Shown piece by piece: positions 57,006-64,000 of a stretch of 64,000 nt of DNA; position 1 is the first letter of the stretch; each line of letters starts with the position of its first letter. Both the position numbers and the translations under genes were made by a program. The notes beneath the pieces are model-generated. The model was not told where the DNA came from. It did not search any database and saw only the letters and a program-made list of their open reading frames with translations. This stretch comes from Demequina capsici (GTDB lineage: Bacteria > Actinomycetota > Actinomycetes > Actinomycetales > Demequinaceae), in contig NZ_CP134880.1 in assembly GCF_032102965.1 (NCBI RefSeq), forward strand, positions 868,001 through 932,000, written 5' to 3'.

Positions 57006-57074
57006 ACGCCGATGCGGCGCCTCGTCCCGTGGACAGTGCCGGAGCGCGGGCCCGCATAGGGGAAGATAGTGGCC

Positions 57075-58385
57075 ATGAACGATTCCATCCGCGTCACCGG
57101 CGGACGGCCGCTCGAGGGCGAGATCACCGTCCGAGGCGCCAAGAACTTCGTCTCCAAGGCAATGGTCGCCGCCCTGCTGGGCAGCACCACCTCCACCCTG
57201 CGCAACGTGCCGGACATCCGCGACGTCAAGGTCGTGTCGTCCCTGCTCAGGCTCCACGGCGTCGACGTGGACTACGACGTGCAGTCCGGCGTCCTCACCA
57301 TGGACACCTCTGATCTGCAGTCGGCGGACGCGATGCAGATCGCGACGCACGCGGGCTCATCGCGCATCCCGATCCTGCTGTGCGGCCCGCTGCTGCACCG
57401 GCTCGGCGAGGCCGTCATCCCCGATCTGGGCGGGTGCCGCATCGGCGACCGTCCGATCGACTTCCACCTCGAGATCCTCCGCAAGTTCGGCGCCGTCGTG
57501 ACCGAGGCGGGGGATGGCCTGCACCTCAGCGCCCCGAACGGTCTCAAGGGGATCCACCATGAACTGTCGTACCCCTCCGTGGGCGCGACTGAGCAGCTGC
57601 TCCTCACCGCAGTCATGGCCGAAGGCATCACGACCCTCCACAACATGGCGGTCGAGCCCGAGATCAAGGACCTCATCGACACCCTTCAGAAGATGGGCGC
57701 GATCATCTCCGTCGACACGGACCGCTCGGTGACCATCGAAGGCGTGCCTGAGATGTTCGGCTACGACCACGTGTCGCTGACTGACCGCATCGAGGTGGGC
57801 TCGTGGGCGTGCGCGGCGCTCGCCACGGGAGGAGACATCTTGGTCCGCGGCGCCCAGCAGCGCCACATGGGCATGTTCCTCAACGTGTTCCGCAAGGTCG
57901 GCGGCTCCTTCGACGTCACCCCGGAGGGGATCCGCTTCAGGCACCCGGGCGGCGACCTCAAGCCGATCGCCATCCAGACCGACGTCCACCCGGGCTTCAT
58001 GACCGACTGGCAGCAACCGCTCGTCGTCGCCCTCACCCAGGCCGCAGGTCTCAGCATCGTTCACGAGACCGTCTACGAGAACCGCTTCGGCTTCACCGAC
58101 GCGCTCGTCCAGATGGGTGCGCAGGTACAGCTCTACCGCGAGTGCCTCGGGGACAAGAAGTGCCGCTTCGGGCAGCGCAACTTCACCCACTCCGCCGTCA
58201 TCTCGGGTCCCACCCCGCTCAAGGCCGCAGAGATCGAGGTGCCTGACCTGCGCGGCGGCTTCTCGCACCTCATCGCCGCGCTCGCGGCGGAAGGCACCTC
58301 CACCGTGCGCGGTATCGGCATCATCGATCGCGGTTACGAGAGCTTCCGCGACAAGCTCGCGGCGCTCGGCGCCAGCGTGGAGTGA
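57075..58385 (+). CDS. murA: UDP-N-acetylglucosamine 1-carboxyvinyltransferase
   Basis: The 436-residue enzyme transfers enolpyruvate to UDP-GlcNAc, the first committed step of peptidoglycan precursor synthesis. RGAKNFVSKA contains the conserved Lys, and GGCRIGDRPIDFH contains the loop Cys that phosphoenolpyruvate and fosfomycin target (about residue 120), followed by the two inside-out barrel domains. ATG at 57075 is chosen over an in-frame GTG at 57069. plsC starts 1 bp after the stop, starting the envelope operon. Confidence 0.95.
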   Translation: MNDSIRVTGGRPLEGEITVRGAKNFVSKAMVAALLGSTTSTLRNVPDIRDVKVVSSLLRLHGVDVDYDVQSGVLTMDTSDLQSADAMQIATHAGSSRIPILLCGPLLHRLGEAVIPDLGGCRIGDRPIDFHLEILRKFGAVVTEAGDGLHLSAPNGLKGIHHELSYPSVGATEQLLLTAVMAEGITTLHNMAVEPEIKDLIDTLQKMGAIISVDTDRSVTIEGVPEMFGYDHVSLTDRIEVGSWACAALATGGDILVRGAQQRHMGMFLNVFRKVGGSFDVTPEGIRFRHPGGDLKPIAIQTDVHPGFMTDWQQPLVVALTQAAGLSIVHETVYENRFGFTDALVQMGAQVQLYRECLGDKKCRFGQRNFTHSAVISGPTPLKAAEIEVPDLRGGFSHLIAALAAEGTSTVRGIGIIDRGYESFRDKLAALGASVE

Positions 58386-58386
58386 C

Positions 58387-59112
58387 GTGGCGACTCCAGA
58401 GACCCGCGGATATCGCGCTGCCGCGATCTTCCTGCGCTCGATCTTCGGCACCGTCACCCGCAAGGACTGGCACGGTGCCGAGAACCTGCCCACCGACTCG
58501 GGCTTCATCGCGGTGTCCAACCACGTGAGCTACGCCGACCCGATCACGCTGGCGCACTACCTGTACAACAACGGTCATCCGCCGAGGTTCCTGGCCAAGT
58601 CCTCCCTCTTCGAGGCGCCGGTCCTGGGCCGTGCGCTGTACGGGCTCGACCAGATCCCCGTGTTCCGCGGGACTGCCAGGGCGAAGGACTCGGTGGACAA
58701 GGGCATCGAGGTGCTGCGCCGCGGCGACTGCATCGCCATGTTCCCGGAGGGCACCCTGACGCGTGATCCCGACCTGTGGCCCATGGTCGCTCGCCCAGGC
58801 GCGGCGCGGATGGCGCTCGACTCGGGCGTGCCGATCATCCCGGTCGCCCAGTGGGGCGCGCACCGTCTCCTCGCGCCATACGGCAAGGTTCCCAAGCCGT
58901 TCCCGCCCAAGCGCATCACGGTCGTCGCCGGTCCGCCGATCGATTTCACCGACCTCGCGGACCAGGGACGTGACGCCGAGACCCTCCGCACGGCGACTGA
59001 CCGCATCACCTCCACCCTCACGGCCATGCTCGCGGACATCCGCGGTGAGGACGCTCCGGCAGAGCCGTGGGACATGCGCAAGGGCGGCCGACGGTCGGGG
59101 GGCGGCGCGTGA
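58387..59112 (+). CDS. plsC: 1-acyl-sn-glycerol-3-phosphate acyltransferase (PlsC/LPLAT family)
   Basis: The 241-residue acyltransferase shows NHVSYAD (HX4D motif), PVFRG and FPEGTLT (substrate-binding motif), and IPVAQWGAH. It would make phosphatidic acid from lysophosphatidic acid in membrane lipid synthesis. The GTG start is one base after the murA stop; the gpsA start overlaps its stop (GTGA), so the three genes are translationally linked. Neighbouring gpsA makes glycerol-3-phosphate, the acyl acceptor. Confidence 0.9.
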   Translation: MATPETRGYRAAAIFLRSIFGTVTRKDWHGAENLPTDSGFIAVSNHVSYADPITLAHYLYNNGHPPRFLAKSSLFEAPVLGRALYGLDQIPVFRGTARAKDSVDKGIEVLRRGDCIAMFPEGTLTRDPDLWPMVARPGAARMALDSGVPIIPVAQWGAHRLLAPYGKVPKPFPPKRITVVAGPPIDFTDLADQGRDAETLRTATDRITSTLTAMLADIRGEDAPAEPWDMRKGGRRSGGGA

Positions 59113-60110
59113 CGCGCGCCGCGGTCCTCGGCGCCGGGGCCTGGGGCACCACGTTCGCCGCGGTGCTCGCTGACGCTGGCAGCGACGTCACGCTGTGGGG
59201 ACGTGATCCTCGCGCCGTCGCGCAGGTACGGGACGAGCGTCGCAACGACCGCGCGCTGGCAGGACTGGAGCTGCCCGCGGGCATCCATGCGACCACGGAC
59301 CCCGCTGAGGCGCTCGCGGACGCCGACATCGTCGCCGTGGCCGTGCCCGCGCAGTCGGTGCGCGCCATCGTCGCAGGGATGGGCTCGCTGGTGCCGTCGG
59401 GCGCGGTCGTGACGTCGCTCATGAAGGGGATCGAGCTCGGCACGCATCAGCGGATGTCGCAGGTGCTCGGCGAGGTCTGGGGCGTCGAAGACCAGCGGCT
59501 GACCGTGGTGTCGGGGCCCAACCTTGCCAAGGAGATCGCGTCGAAGCAGCCCACTGCCACCGTCATCGCCGGGGTGAATCCTGCCGCGACGGAGCTCGTG
59601 GCGGCCTCGACCGCGTCGTCGTACTTCCGCCCCTACACGAACTCCGACCTCGTCGGCGTGGAGCTGTCCGGGGCGTACAAGAACGTGATCGCGGTGAGCG
59701 TCGGCATCGCCGACGGGATGGGCTTCGGCCACAACACCACCGCGACGGTCATCACCCGCGGGCTCGCGGAGATCACCCGGCTCGGCCTCGCCCTCGGTGC
59801 GTCGCCCGAGACGTTCTCGGGGCTGGCGGGCATGGGCGATCTGATCGCGACGTGCGCCTCGCCGCTGTCCCGGAACCACACGTTGGGCTCGGCCATCGGC
59901 CGTGGCGCAGCGCTCCAGGACGCGATCGAGTCGACGGGCGGCACAGCGGAGGGCGTGAAGACATCGCAGTCCATCCAGGAGCTGGCGCGCGAGCAGGGGG
60001 TGGACGTGCCGATCTGCGACGCGGTGGTCGCCATGATCCACGACGGAGCTCCGAAGGAGGCCGTCCTCAACGCCCTGGTGTCGCGCCCACGCAAGGCGGA
60101 GGGCCAGTAG
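59109..60110 (+). CDS. gpsA: NAD(P)-dependent glycerol-3-phosphate dehydrogenase
   Basis: The 333-residue enzyme makes sn-glycerol-3-phosphate for phospholipids. The N-terminal Rossmann loop is VLGAGAWGTTFA, the catalytic Lys lies in ELSGAYKNVIAVSVGIADGMGFGHNTTA, and GLAGMGDLIATC is conserved. The GTG start overlaps the plsC stop. ddl follows after about 30 bp. Confidence 0.95.
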   Translation: MTRAAVLGAGAWGTTFAAVLADAGSDVTLWGRDPRAVAQVRDERRNDRALAGLELPAGIHATTDPAEALADADIVAVAVPAQSVRAIVAGMGSLVPSGAVVTSLMKGIELGTHQRMSQVLGEVWGVEDQRLTVVSGPNLAKEIASKQPTATVIAGVNPAATELVAASTASSYFRPYTNSDLVGVELSGAYKNVIAVSVGIADGMGFGHNTTATVITRGLAEITRLGLALGASPETFSGLAGMGDLIATCASPLSRNHTLGSAIGRGAALQDAIESTGGTAEGVKTSQSIQELAREQGVDVPICDAVVAMIHDGAPKEAVLNALVSRPRKAEGQ

Positions 60111-60141
60111 TGTCGAGCGTGACCGTGATCGAAGGGGTGCG

Positions 60142-61233
60142 ATGACACGCAAGCCGACCGTCGCCGTGCTGTTCGGCGGCCGCTCGTCCGAGCACGGGGT
60201 CTCGTGCGTCACCGCGGGTGGCGTGCTGGGAGCGATCGACCGTGATCGCTACGACGTCGTGGCCGTAGGCATCACCCGCGAGGGGCGTTGGACGCGTGCG
60301 TCGACCGACCCCTCCGACTGGCGCATCGTCGACGGCATCATGCCCTCCGTGACCGACGAGGGACCCACGATCCTGCCCCCGCGGCAGGTCGGCGACCCCG
60401 AGTGGAGATCCGACGACGGAGCCTCGGTGGTGCCCATCGGAGCGATCGATGCCGTCTTCCCCCTGCTCCACGGGCCCTACGGCGAGGATGGCACCATCCA
60501 AGGCGCGCTCGAGCTCGTCGACGTCCGATACGTCGGCTCGGGCGTGCTGGCCTCGGCCGTGGGCATGGACAAGCAGTTCATGAAGGCGGCGTTCGTCGAT
60601 GCGGGCCTTCCCGTCGCGCCCGGGATCGTGCTGCAGCCTGGTCAGAGCGTCGCCTCGCGCATGCCGGAGCTCGAGGCGCTGGGGCTGCCGGTCTTCGTGA
60701 AGCCCGCCCGTGCGGGGTCCTCGATGGGGATCTCCAAGGTGACGTCGTGGGACCAGCTGCGGGCCGCCGTCGCCGACGCGGTGAAGCACGACCCCAAGGT
60801 GCTCATCGAGGCGGGGATCGTCGGCCGGGAGATCGAGACGGCGGTGCTCGCCACGGCGGGCGACGTGCGTACGTCACCCCAGGGCGAGATCGTGACCGGC
60901 GGCGATCACGCCTTCTACGACTTCGAGGCGAAGTACCTTGACGAGTCCCACGTCCAGCTGCTGTGCCCGACCCTGCTCGACGATCTGGTCGCAGGCCAGG
61001 TGGCCGACTACGCCCGCCGCGCGTTCCTCGCCGTCGGTGCCGAAGGGCTCGCCCGCGTGGACTGCTTCGTCGCGGCCGACGGCACGGTCACGGTGAACGA
61101 GATCAACACGATGCCCGGCTTCACCACCACGAGCATGTATCCGCGCATGTGGGCCGCGGCAGGGATCGCGTATCCCGAGCTCGTCGAGGCGCTGATCCAG
61201 GAGGCGCTCGCTCGGCCTCTCGGACTTCGCTGA
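60142..61233 (+). CDS. ddl: D-alanine--D-alanine ligase
   Basis: The 363-residue ATP-grasp enzyme forms the D-Ala-D-Ala dipeptide of peptidoglycan. N-terminal VLFGGRSSEHGVSC, ATP-binding PARAGSSMGISKV and metal site NEINTMPGFTTTSMYP are conserved. GAAGGGGTG precedes the ATG. It closes the murA-plsC-gpsA-ddl set; the SDR gene downstream has its own promoter (TAGGGT at 61236-61241). Confidence 0.95.
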   Translation: MTRKPTVAVLFGGRSSEHGVSCVTAGGVLGAIDRDRYDVVAVGITREGRWTRASTDPSDWRIVDGIMPSVTDEGPTILPPRQVGDPEWRSDDGASVVPIGAIDAVFPLLHGPYGEDGTIQGALELVDVRYVGSGVLASAVGMDKQFMKAAFVDAGLPVAPGIVLQPGQSVASRMPELEALGLPVFVKPARAGSSMGISKVTSWDQLRAAVADAVKHDPKVLIEAGIVGREIETAVLATAGDVRTSPQGEIVTGGDHAFYDFEAKYLDESHVQLLCPTLLDDLVAGQVADYARRAFLAVGAEGLARVDCFVAADGTVTVNEINTMPGFTTTSMYPRMWAAAGIAYPELVEALIQEALARPLGLR

Positions 61234-61279
61234 CGCTAGGGTCGACTCAGGAGCGCAGGCCACGTCGAAGGAGACCTTC

Positions 61280-61954
61280 ATGCCCACCATCGCGATCATC
61301 GGAGCGGGTCCCAACCTGGGAGCGGCCGTCGCACGGCGGTTCGGGCGGGAAGGCTACTCGGTGGCACTGCTGTCGCGTGACCAGGAGAAGCTCGATGGGA
61401 TGGCCGCGGAACTTCGTGCGCAGGGGATCCCCGCGCGTGGGTACGCGGCCGACGTCCTGCAGCCCGATCAGCTCGTGGCGGCGCTCAGGGACGCGGCGGG
61501 CGAGCTGGGTACCATCACGGTCCTCCAGTACAGCCCTCTGCCGTTCCGCACGTTCCTGAGGCCGGTCCTGGAGGCCACGCCCGAGCTCGCCACGCAGGCG
61601 TTCCAGTTCTCGGTGCTGGGCCTCATGCACGCGGTTCGCACGGTCCTGCCCGCCATGCGGGATGCTCGCGAGGGCACCATCCTCCTCGTCAACGGCGGGA
61701 CCTCGGTGAAGCCGCGTGCCGACTTCGCGGGCACGTCCCTCGCGTTCCCGGCGGAGAGCGCCTACGGCGCGATGCTGCACGAGGCTCTCGCGCCGGAGGG
61801 GATCGGCGTGCATCAGCTGGTCATCCCAGGCTCGATCCCCCTGCTGCGCTACACGATCGACGAGGTGGCGGAGCGGGTCTGGGAGCTTCACGCTGAGCCG
61901 GGCGACTTCCGTACCATGCTCATCCCGCTGGAGGAGGGGCGCGAGCCGGAGTGA
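61280..61954 (+). CDS. Short-chain dehydrogenase/reductase-like protein lacking the catalytic Lys
   Basis: The 224-residue protein has the SDR Rossmann entry IIGAGPNLGAAVARRFG and NGGTSVKP in the region of the active-site Ser. The Tyr position reads SAYGAMLHEALAPEG, so the usual YxxxK is YxxxL and the Lys needed for catalysis appears missing. It may be a non-catalytic or divergent SDR. GAAGGAGA precedes the ATG and TAGGGT at 61236-61241 is a plausible -10. Confidence 0.8.
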   Translation: MPTIAIIGAGPNLGAAVARRFGREGYSVALLSRDQEKLDGMAAELRAQGIPARGYAADVLQPDQLVAALRDAAGELGTITVLQYSPLPFRTFLRPVLEATPELATQAFQFSVLGLMHAVRTVLPAMRDAREGTILLVNGGTSVKPRADFAGTSLAFPAESAYGAMLHEALAPEGIGVHQLVIPGSIPLLRYTIDEVAERVWELHAEPGDFRTMLIPLEEGREPE

Positions 61955-61968
61955 GCTCCGTCAGCGCA

Positions 61969-62436
61969 TCACAGGCACTCGAGTCCGTTCGTCGGCGCGA
62001 GGGCAGCGGGGCCTGACAGCACCGCCAGGAGGTCGCCGAGCGCCTGGTCGGCCCTGACCTTGGGCACGGTCACCTCGAGCGCGGGGGAGCGTCCGAAGGT
62101 GGTCGCGATCCACGAGTCGTCCGTCTCGTCGATGATCCAGTCCTGGGTGCCGGTGGTGGCGTCGACGGACAGGCATTCGTCCGTCGTGGGTCCTGGCGGC
62201 TCGACGCCGCATCGTGCGACGACCACGCCCTCGTCGTCTCCCCAGGCAGCCGTCGCCTGCGACGTCGTGGTCCGCTTGTCCAGCCCGCCGAGCACGTCGG
62301 GCATGGCGAGCATGACGCGTGCGCAGTCGGGGTCCGCCGCGTACTTCGCCGGATCCACCGCGTACGGGGACGCGCAGCTCGCGAGGAGGGGCATCCCGAG
62401 CACGAGCAGGCTGAGTGCGAGGGCTTTGCGAGGCAT
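61969..62436 (-). CDS. DUF3515 lipoprotein
   Basis: The 155-residue protein begins with a lipoprotein signal (ALSLLVLGMPLLASCASPY, lipobox LASC) and carries the DUF3515 domain with GVVVARCGVEPPGPT, a conserved Cys, and a Cys at the C-terminus (GLECL). DUF3515 genes often lie next to ddl in Actinobacteria; the function is unknown. TAGGCT six bases before the ATG suggests a leaderless transcript. It diverges from the membrane protein gene at 62484. Confidence 0.87.
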   Translation of the reverse strand: MPRKALALSLLVLGMPLLASCASPYAVDPAKYAADPDCARVMLAMPDVLGGLDKRTTTSQATAAWGDDEGVVVARCGVEPPGPTTDECLSVDATTGTQDWIIDETDDSWIATTFGRSPALEVTVPKVRADQALGDLLAVLSGPAALAPTNGLECL

Positions 62437-62483
62437 GCCCTCAGCCTAGGCGTCAGTAGGCTGGTGGCCTGACGAGGAGGATC

Positions 62484-62987
62484 ATGCTGCGCACCGAGAA
62501 CCTGCTGCCGCCACCGGCCTGGGCGGACCCGTTCGGCGCGTGGTACCGCCATTGGGCGGTCGCGGTCGCGCTGGGCGTGGTGACCATGGGCGTCTTCGGG
62601 TACATGCTCCAGGGTGAAGGCCTTCTCACGGTGCTGCTGGTGGTGGTGCTCGTGCCCGGCACCGTCCTCAACGCGTGGCTCGGATACCAGGGCCGCGCCG
62701 TCGCGCTCGGCGACTCGTCGGTGCTCGAGGGCCGCGTCCTCGACGGCCGGCTCGAGCTCGCCGGTCTGGCGTCGCCGTTGGCGCGTCGTCGGTGGGCGAC
62801 GTTCGGGCCGGGCGTTCTCAGGCTTCAGAAGGTGGGCGCCACGCGGCAGGGAGCGGTGCTCTACTCGCTGGGCGATGAGGAGTCCGAGGTGCGCTTCCTC
62901 CACGACTCGGACGTCGGTCCATCGCGACTGTCCAGGCTGGTGGAGATCGCCCGCGGCCAAGGTGTCCATGTCGTCCTCGAGGACTGA
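62484..62987 (+). CDS. Small membrane protein, unknown function
   Basis: The 167-residue protein has two hydrophobic segments (AVAVALGVVTMGVFGYML and LLTVLLVVVLVPGTVLN) and a soluble C-terminal part (from about residue 75) with beta-strand pattern, possibly PH-like. I do not recognise a family. TAGGCT lies upstream at about 62457 and GAGGAG precedes the ATG. Its 3' end overlaps the MATE gene by 20 bp. Confidence 0.7.
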   Translation: MLRTENLLPPPAWADPFGAWYRHWAVAVALGVVTMGVFGYMLQGEGLLTVLLVVVLVPGTVLNAWLGYQGRAVALGDSSVLEGRVLDGRLELAGLASPLARRRWATFGPGVLRLQKVGATRQGAVLYSLGDEESEVRFLHDSDVGPSRLSRLVEIARGQGVHVVLED

Positions 62988-64000
62988 GCTGCTGCGGGGC
63001 CTCCCGCATCGTCACGCGTTCTCGCTTGCTTGGCCTGCCATCGTCGCGAACGTCACCGTCCCGCTCGTCGGCCTGGTGGACACCGCGATGCTGGGCCACT
63101 TCTCCGATGCGACGCACCTGGGTGCGGTGGCGATCGGCGGCACCGTCATCGGCGCGGTGGGCTGGCTACTGAACTTCCTGCGCACGGGCACCACCTCCGT
63201 GGTCGGCAGGGCGCTCGGAGGGGGTCGCATCGCTGACGCGGTGACCCACCTGCAACGTTCCGTGCTGATGGCGGTGGGGCTGGGCGGAGCGATCGTCGCG
63301 CTGCAGTGGGTGGCGATCCCGCTGCTGATGGGAGTGCTGGCTCCTGCGGGCGACGTCCGCGACCTCGCGTCGGGGTATGCGCTGATCCGCCTCCTGGCCG
63401 CTCCTGCGACCCTGCTGACCTTGGTGGCCAACGGGTGGTTCGTGGGCGCGGGCGACACGCGGCGTCCGCTCGCCGTGGTCGCCACGGTCAACGCGTTGAA
63501 CATCGGCCTCGACGTGGCGTTCGTCGCCGGACTCGGGTGGGGCTCGGCGGGGGCTGCCGCAGCGTCGGCGATCGCGGAGTGGGCAGGCGTGGTGGTGGCT
63601 GCGCTGCTGTGGTGGCGGGCGGCGCCGGCGACGGTCAGGGCCGCAGTGAGGACGTGGCGCGGGAAGGGGCTCCGCGCAGGCTGGGGCAGGGTCGTGTCCC
63701 TCAACGGCTGGCTGTTCGGGCGGACAGCCGTGCTCTACATGGTGCTGACGTTCGTGACGGCGTACGCGGCGCGGGTGGGCGAGGACGTGCTGGCAGCCAC
63801 GTCGGTGCTGATGCAGTTCATGCTCCTCGCCTCATATGCGCAGGACGGCTACGCGCATGCCGCTGAGGCGATGTCCTCACGGGAGATCGGGCGGCGCGAC
63901 ATCGTCGGCTTCCACCGCGCCAACCTGGCCGCCGCGCTGCCGGCTGTCGCGATCGGCGCGGTGTTCACGTTGCTGTACCTGGCGGCGCGCGATCCGCTGA
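62968..64000 (+). CDS. MATE-family efflux transporter (5' part, cut by window end)
   Basis: The visible 344 codons start at ATG 62968 and run off the end of the window. HAFSLAWPAIVANVTVPLVGLVDTAMLGHF opens the first helices and is diagnostic of DinF/NorM-type MATE transporters; ANGWFVGAGDTRRPL and LNGWLFGRTAVLYMVL continue it. Na+- or H+-coupled export of drugs or lipid-linked intermediates is typical of this family. The start overlaps the upstream gene by 20 bp. Confidence 0.9.
   Translation, partial: MSSSRTELLRGLPHRHAFSLAWPAIVANVTVPLVGLVDTAMLGHFSDATHLGAVAIGGTVIGAVGWLLNFLRTGTTSVVGRALGGGRIADAVTHLQRSVLMAVGLGGAIVALQWVAIPLLMGVLAPAGDVRDLASGYALIRLLAAPATLLTLVANGWFVGAGDTRRPLAVVATVNALNIGLDVAFVAGLGWGSAGAAAASAIAEWAGVVVAALLWWRAAPATVRAAVRTWRGKGLRAGWGRVVSLNGWLFGRTAVLYMVLTFVTAYAARVGEDVLAATSVLMQFMLLASYAQDGYAHAAEAMSSREIGRRDIVGFHRANLAAALPAVAIGAVFTLLYLAARDPL

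Overview
The window reads as a core chromosomal segment of a high-GC actinobacterium. The supporting signs are strong third-position GC codon use, many GTG starts, an HspR-type operator in front of clpB, a DtxR-like box, a LAXTG sorting signal, DUF3515, DUF5667 and DUF3516 proteins, and the actinobacterial murA-plsC-gpsA-ddl gene order. The general flavour is Micrococcales (Demequina- or Cellulomonas-like), but family-level placement is an inference. There is no transposase, integrase, phage gene, rRNA operon or CRISPR array. No stretch longer than about 290 bases lacks a gene.

Layout. 1-10,100 holds small enzymes (RibD-C-like reductase, TrmL), a ClC transporter divergent from a MarR regulator, an ABC exporter, a GH13 alpha-glucosidase, a 35-residue cysteine-rich peptide, an M13 peptidase and RpiB. 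10,100-21,900 is the most distinctive block. It has three membrane hybrid histidine kinases and two receiver-EAL (c-di-GMP phosphodiesterase) response regulators, all on the minus strand, interrupted by a plus-strand citramalate synthase gene that carries a leader-peptide/terminator attenuator. 21,900-33,200 holds a sortase-anchored beta-propeller, a lipoate ligase with an N-terminal accessory domain, a VIT-type Fe/Mn transporter with a DtxR-like box, YggS, YbaK, RNase HI, two EamA exporters, a glycosyltransferase, YigZ, an unknown protein and a NYN-domain protein. 33,200-42,000 holds a DUF3516 helicase bracketed by short repeats, an acyltransferase-like membrane protein, a DinB-like protein, an FAH hydrolase, GltX and a HAD phosphatase.

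42,000-47,000 has tRNA-Gln(CUG), a small His/Cys protein, a ClpB without its N-domain under a HAIR operator, tRNA-Glu(CUC), and a sigma factor with a DUF5667 partner containing a tandem repeat. 47,000-52,000 has a flavodoxin under a DasR-like palindrome, adenosine deaminase, and an IclR regulator divergent from leuCD. 52,000-57,000 is a small sugar-metabolism block: TetR + P-loop kinase, then PfkB + ROK, divergent from a short coupled ORF and a type-B carboxylesterase. 57,000-64,000 is the cell-envelope operon (murA, plsC, gpsA, ddl), followed by an SDR-like protein, a DUF3515 lipoprotein, a small membrane protein and a MATE exporter cut by the window edge.

Two themes run through the window. 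Many genes have a TAnnnT hexamer exactly 6-7 nt before the start codon, which implies widespread leaderless transcription. Branched-chain amino-acid genes (cimA, leuCD) each carry their own recognisable local control: a leader peptide with three Ile codons for cimA, and an IclR operator for leuCD.
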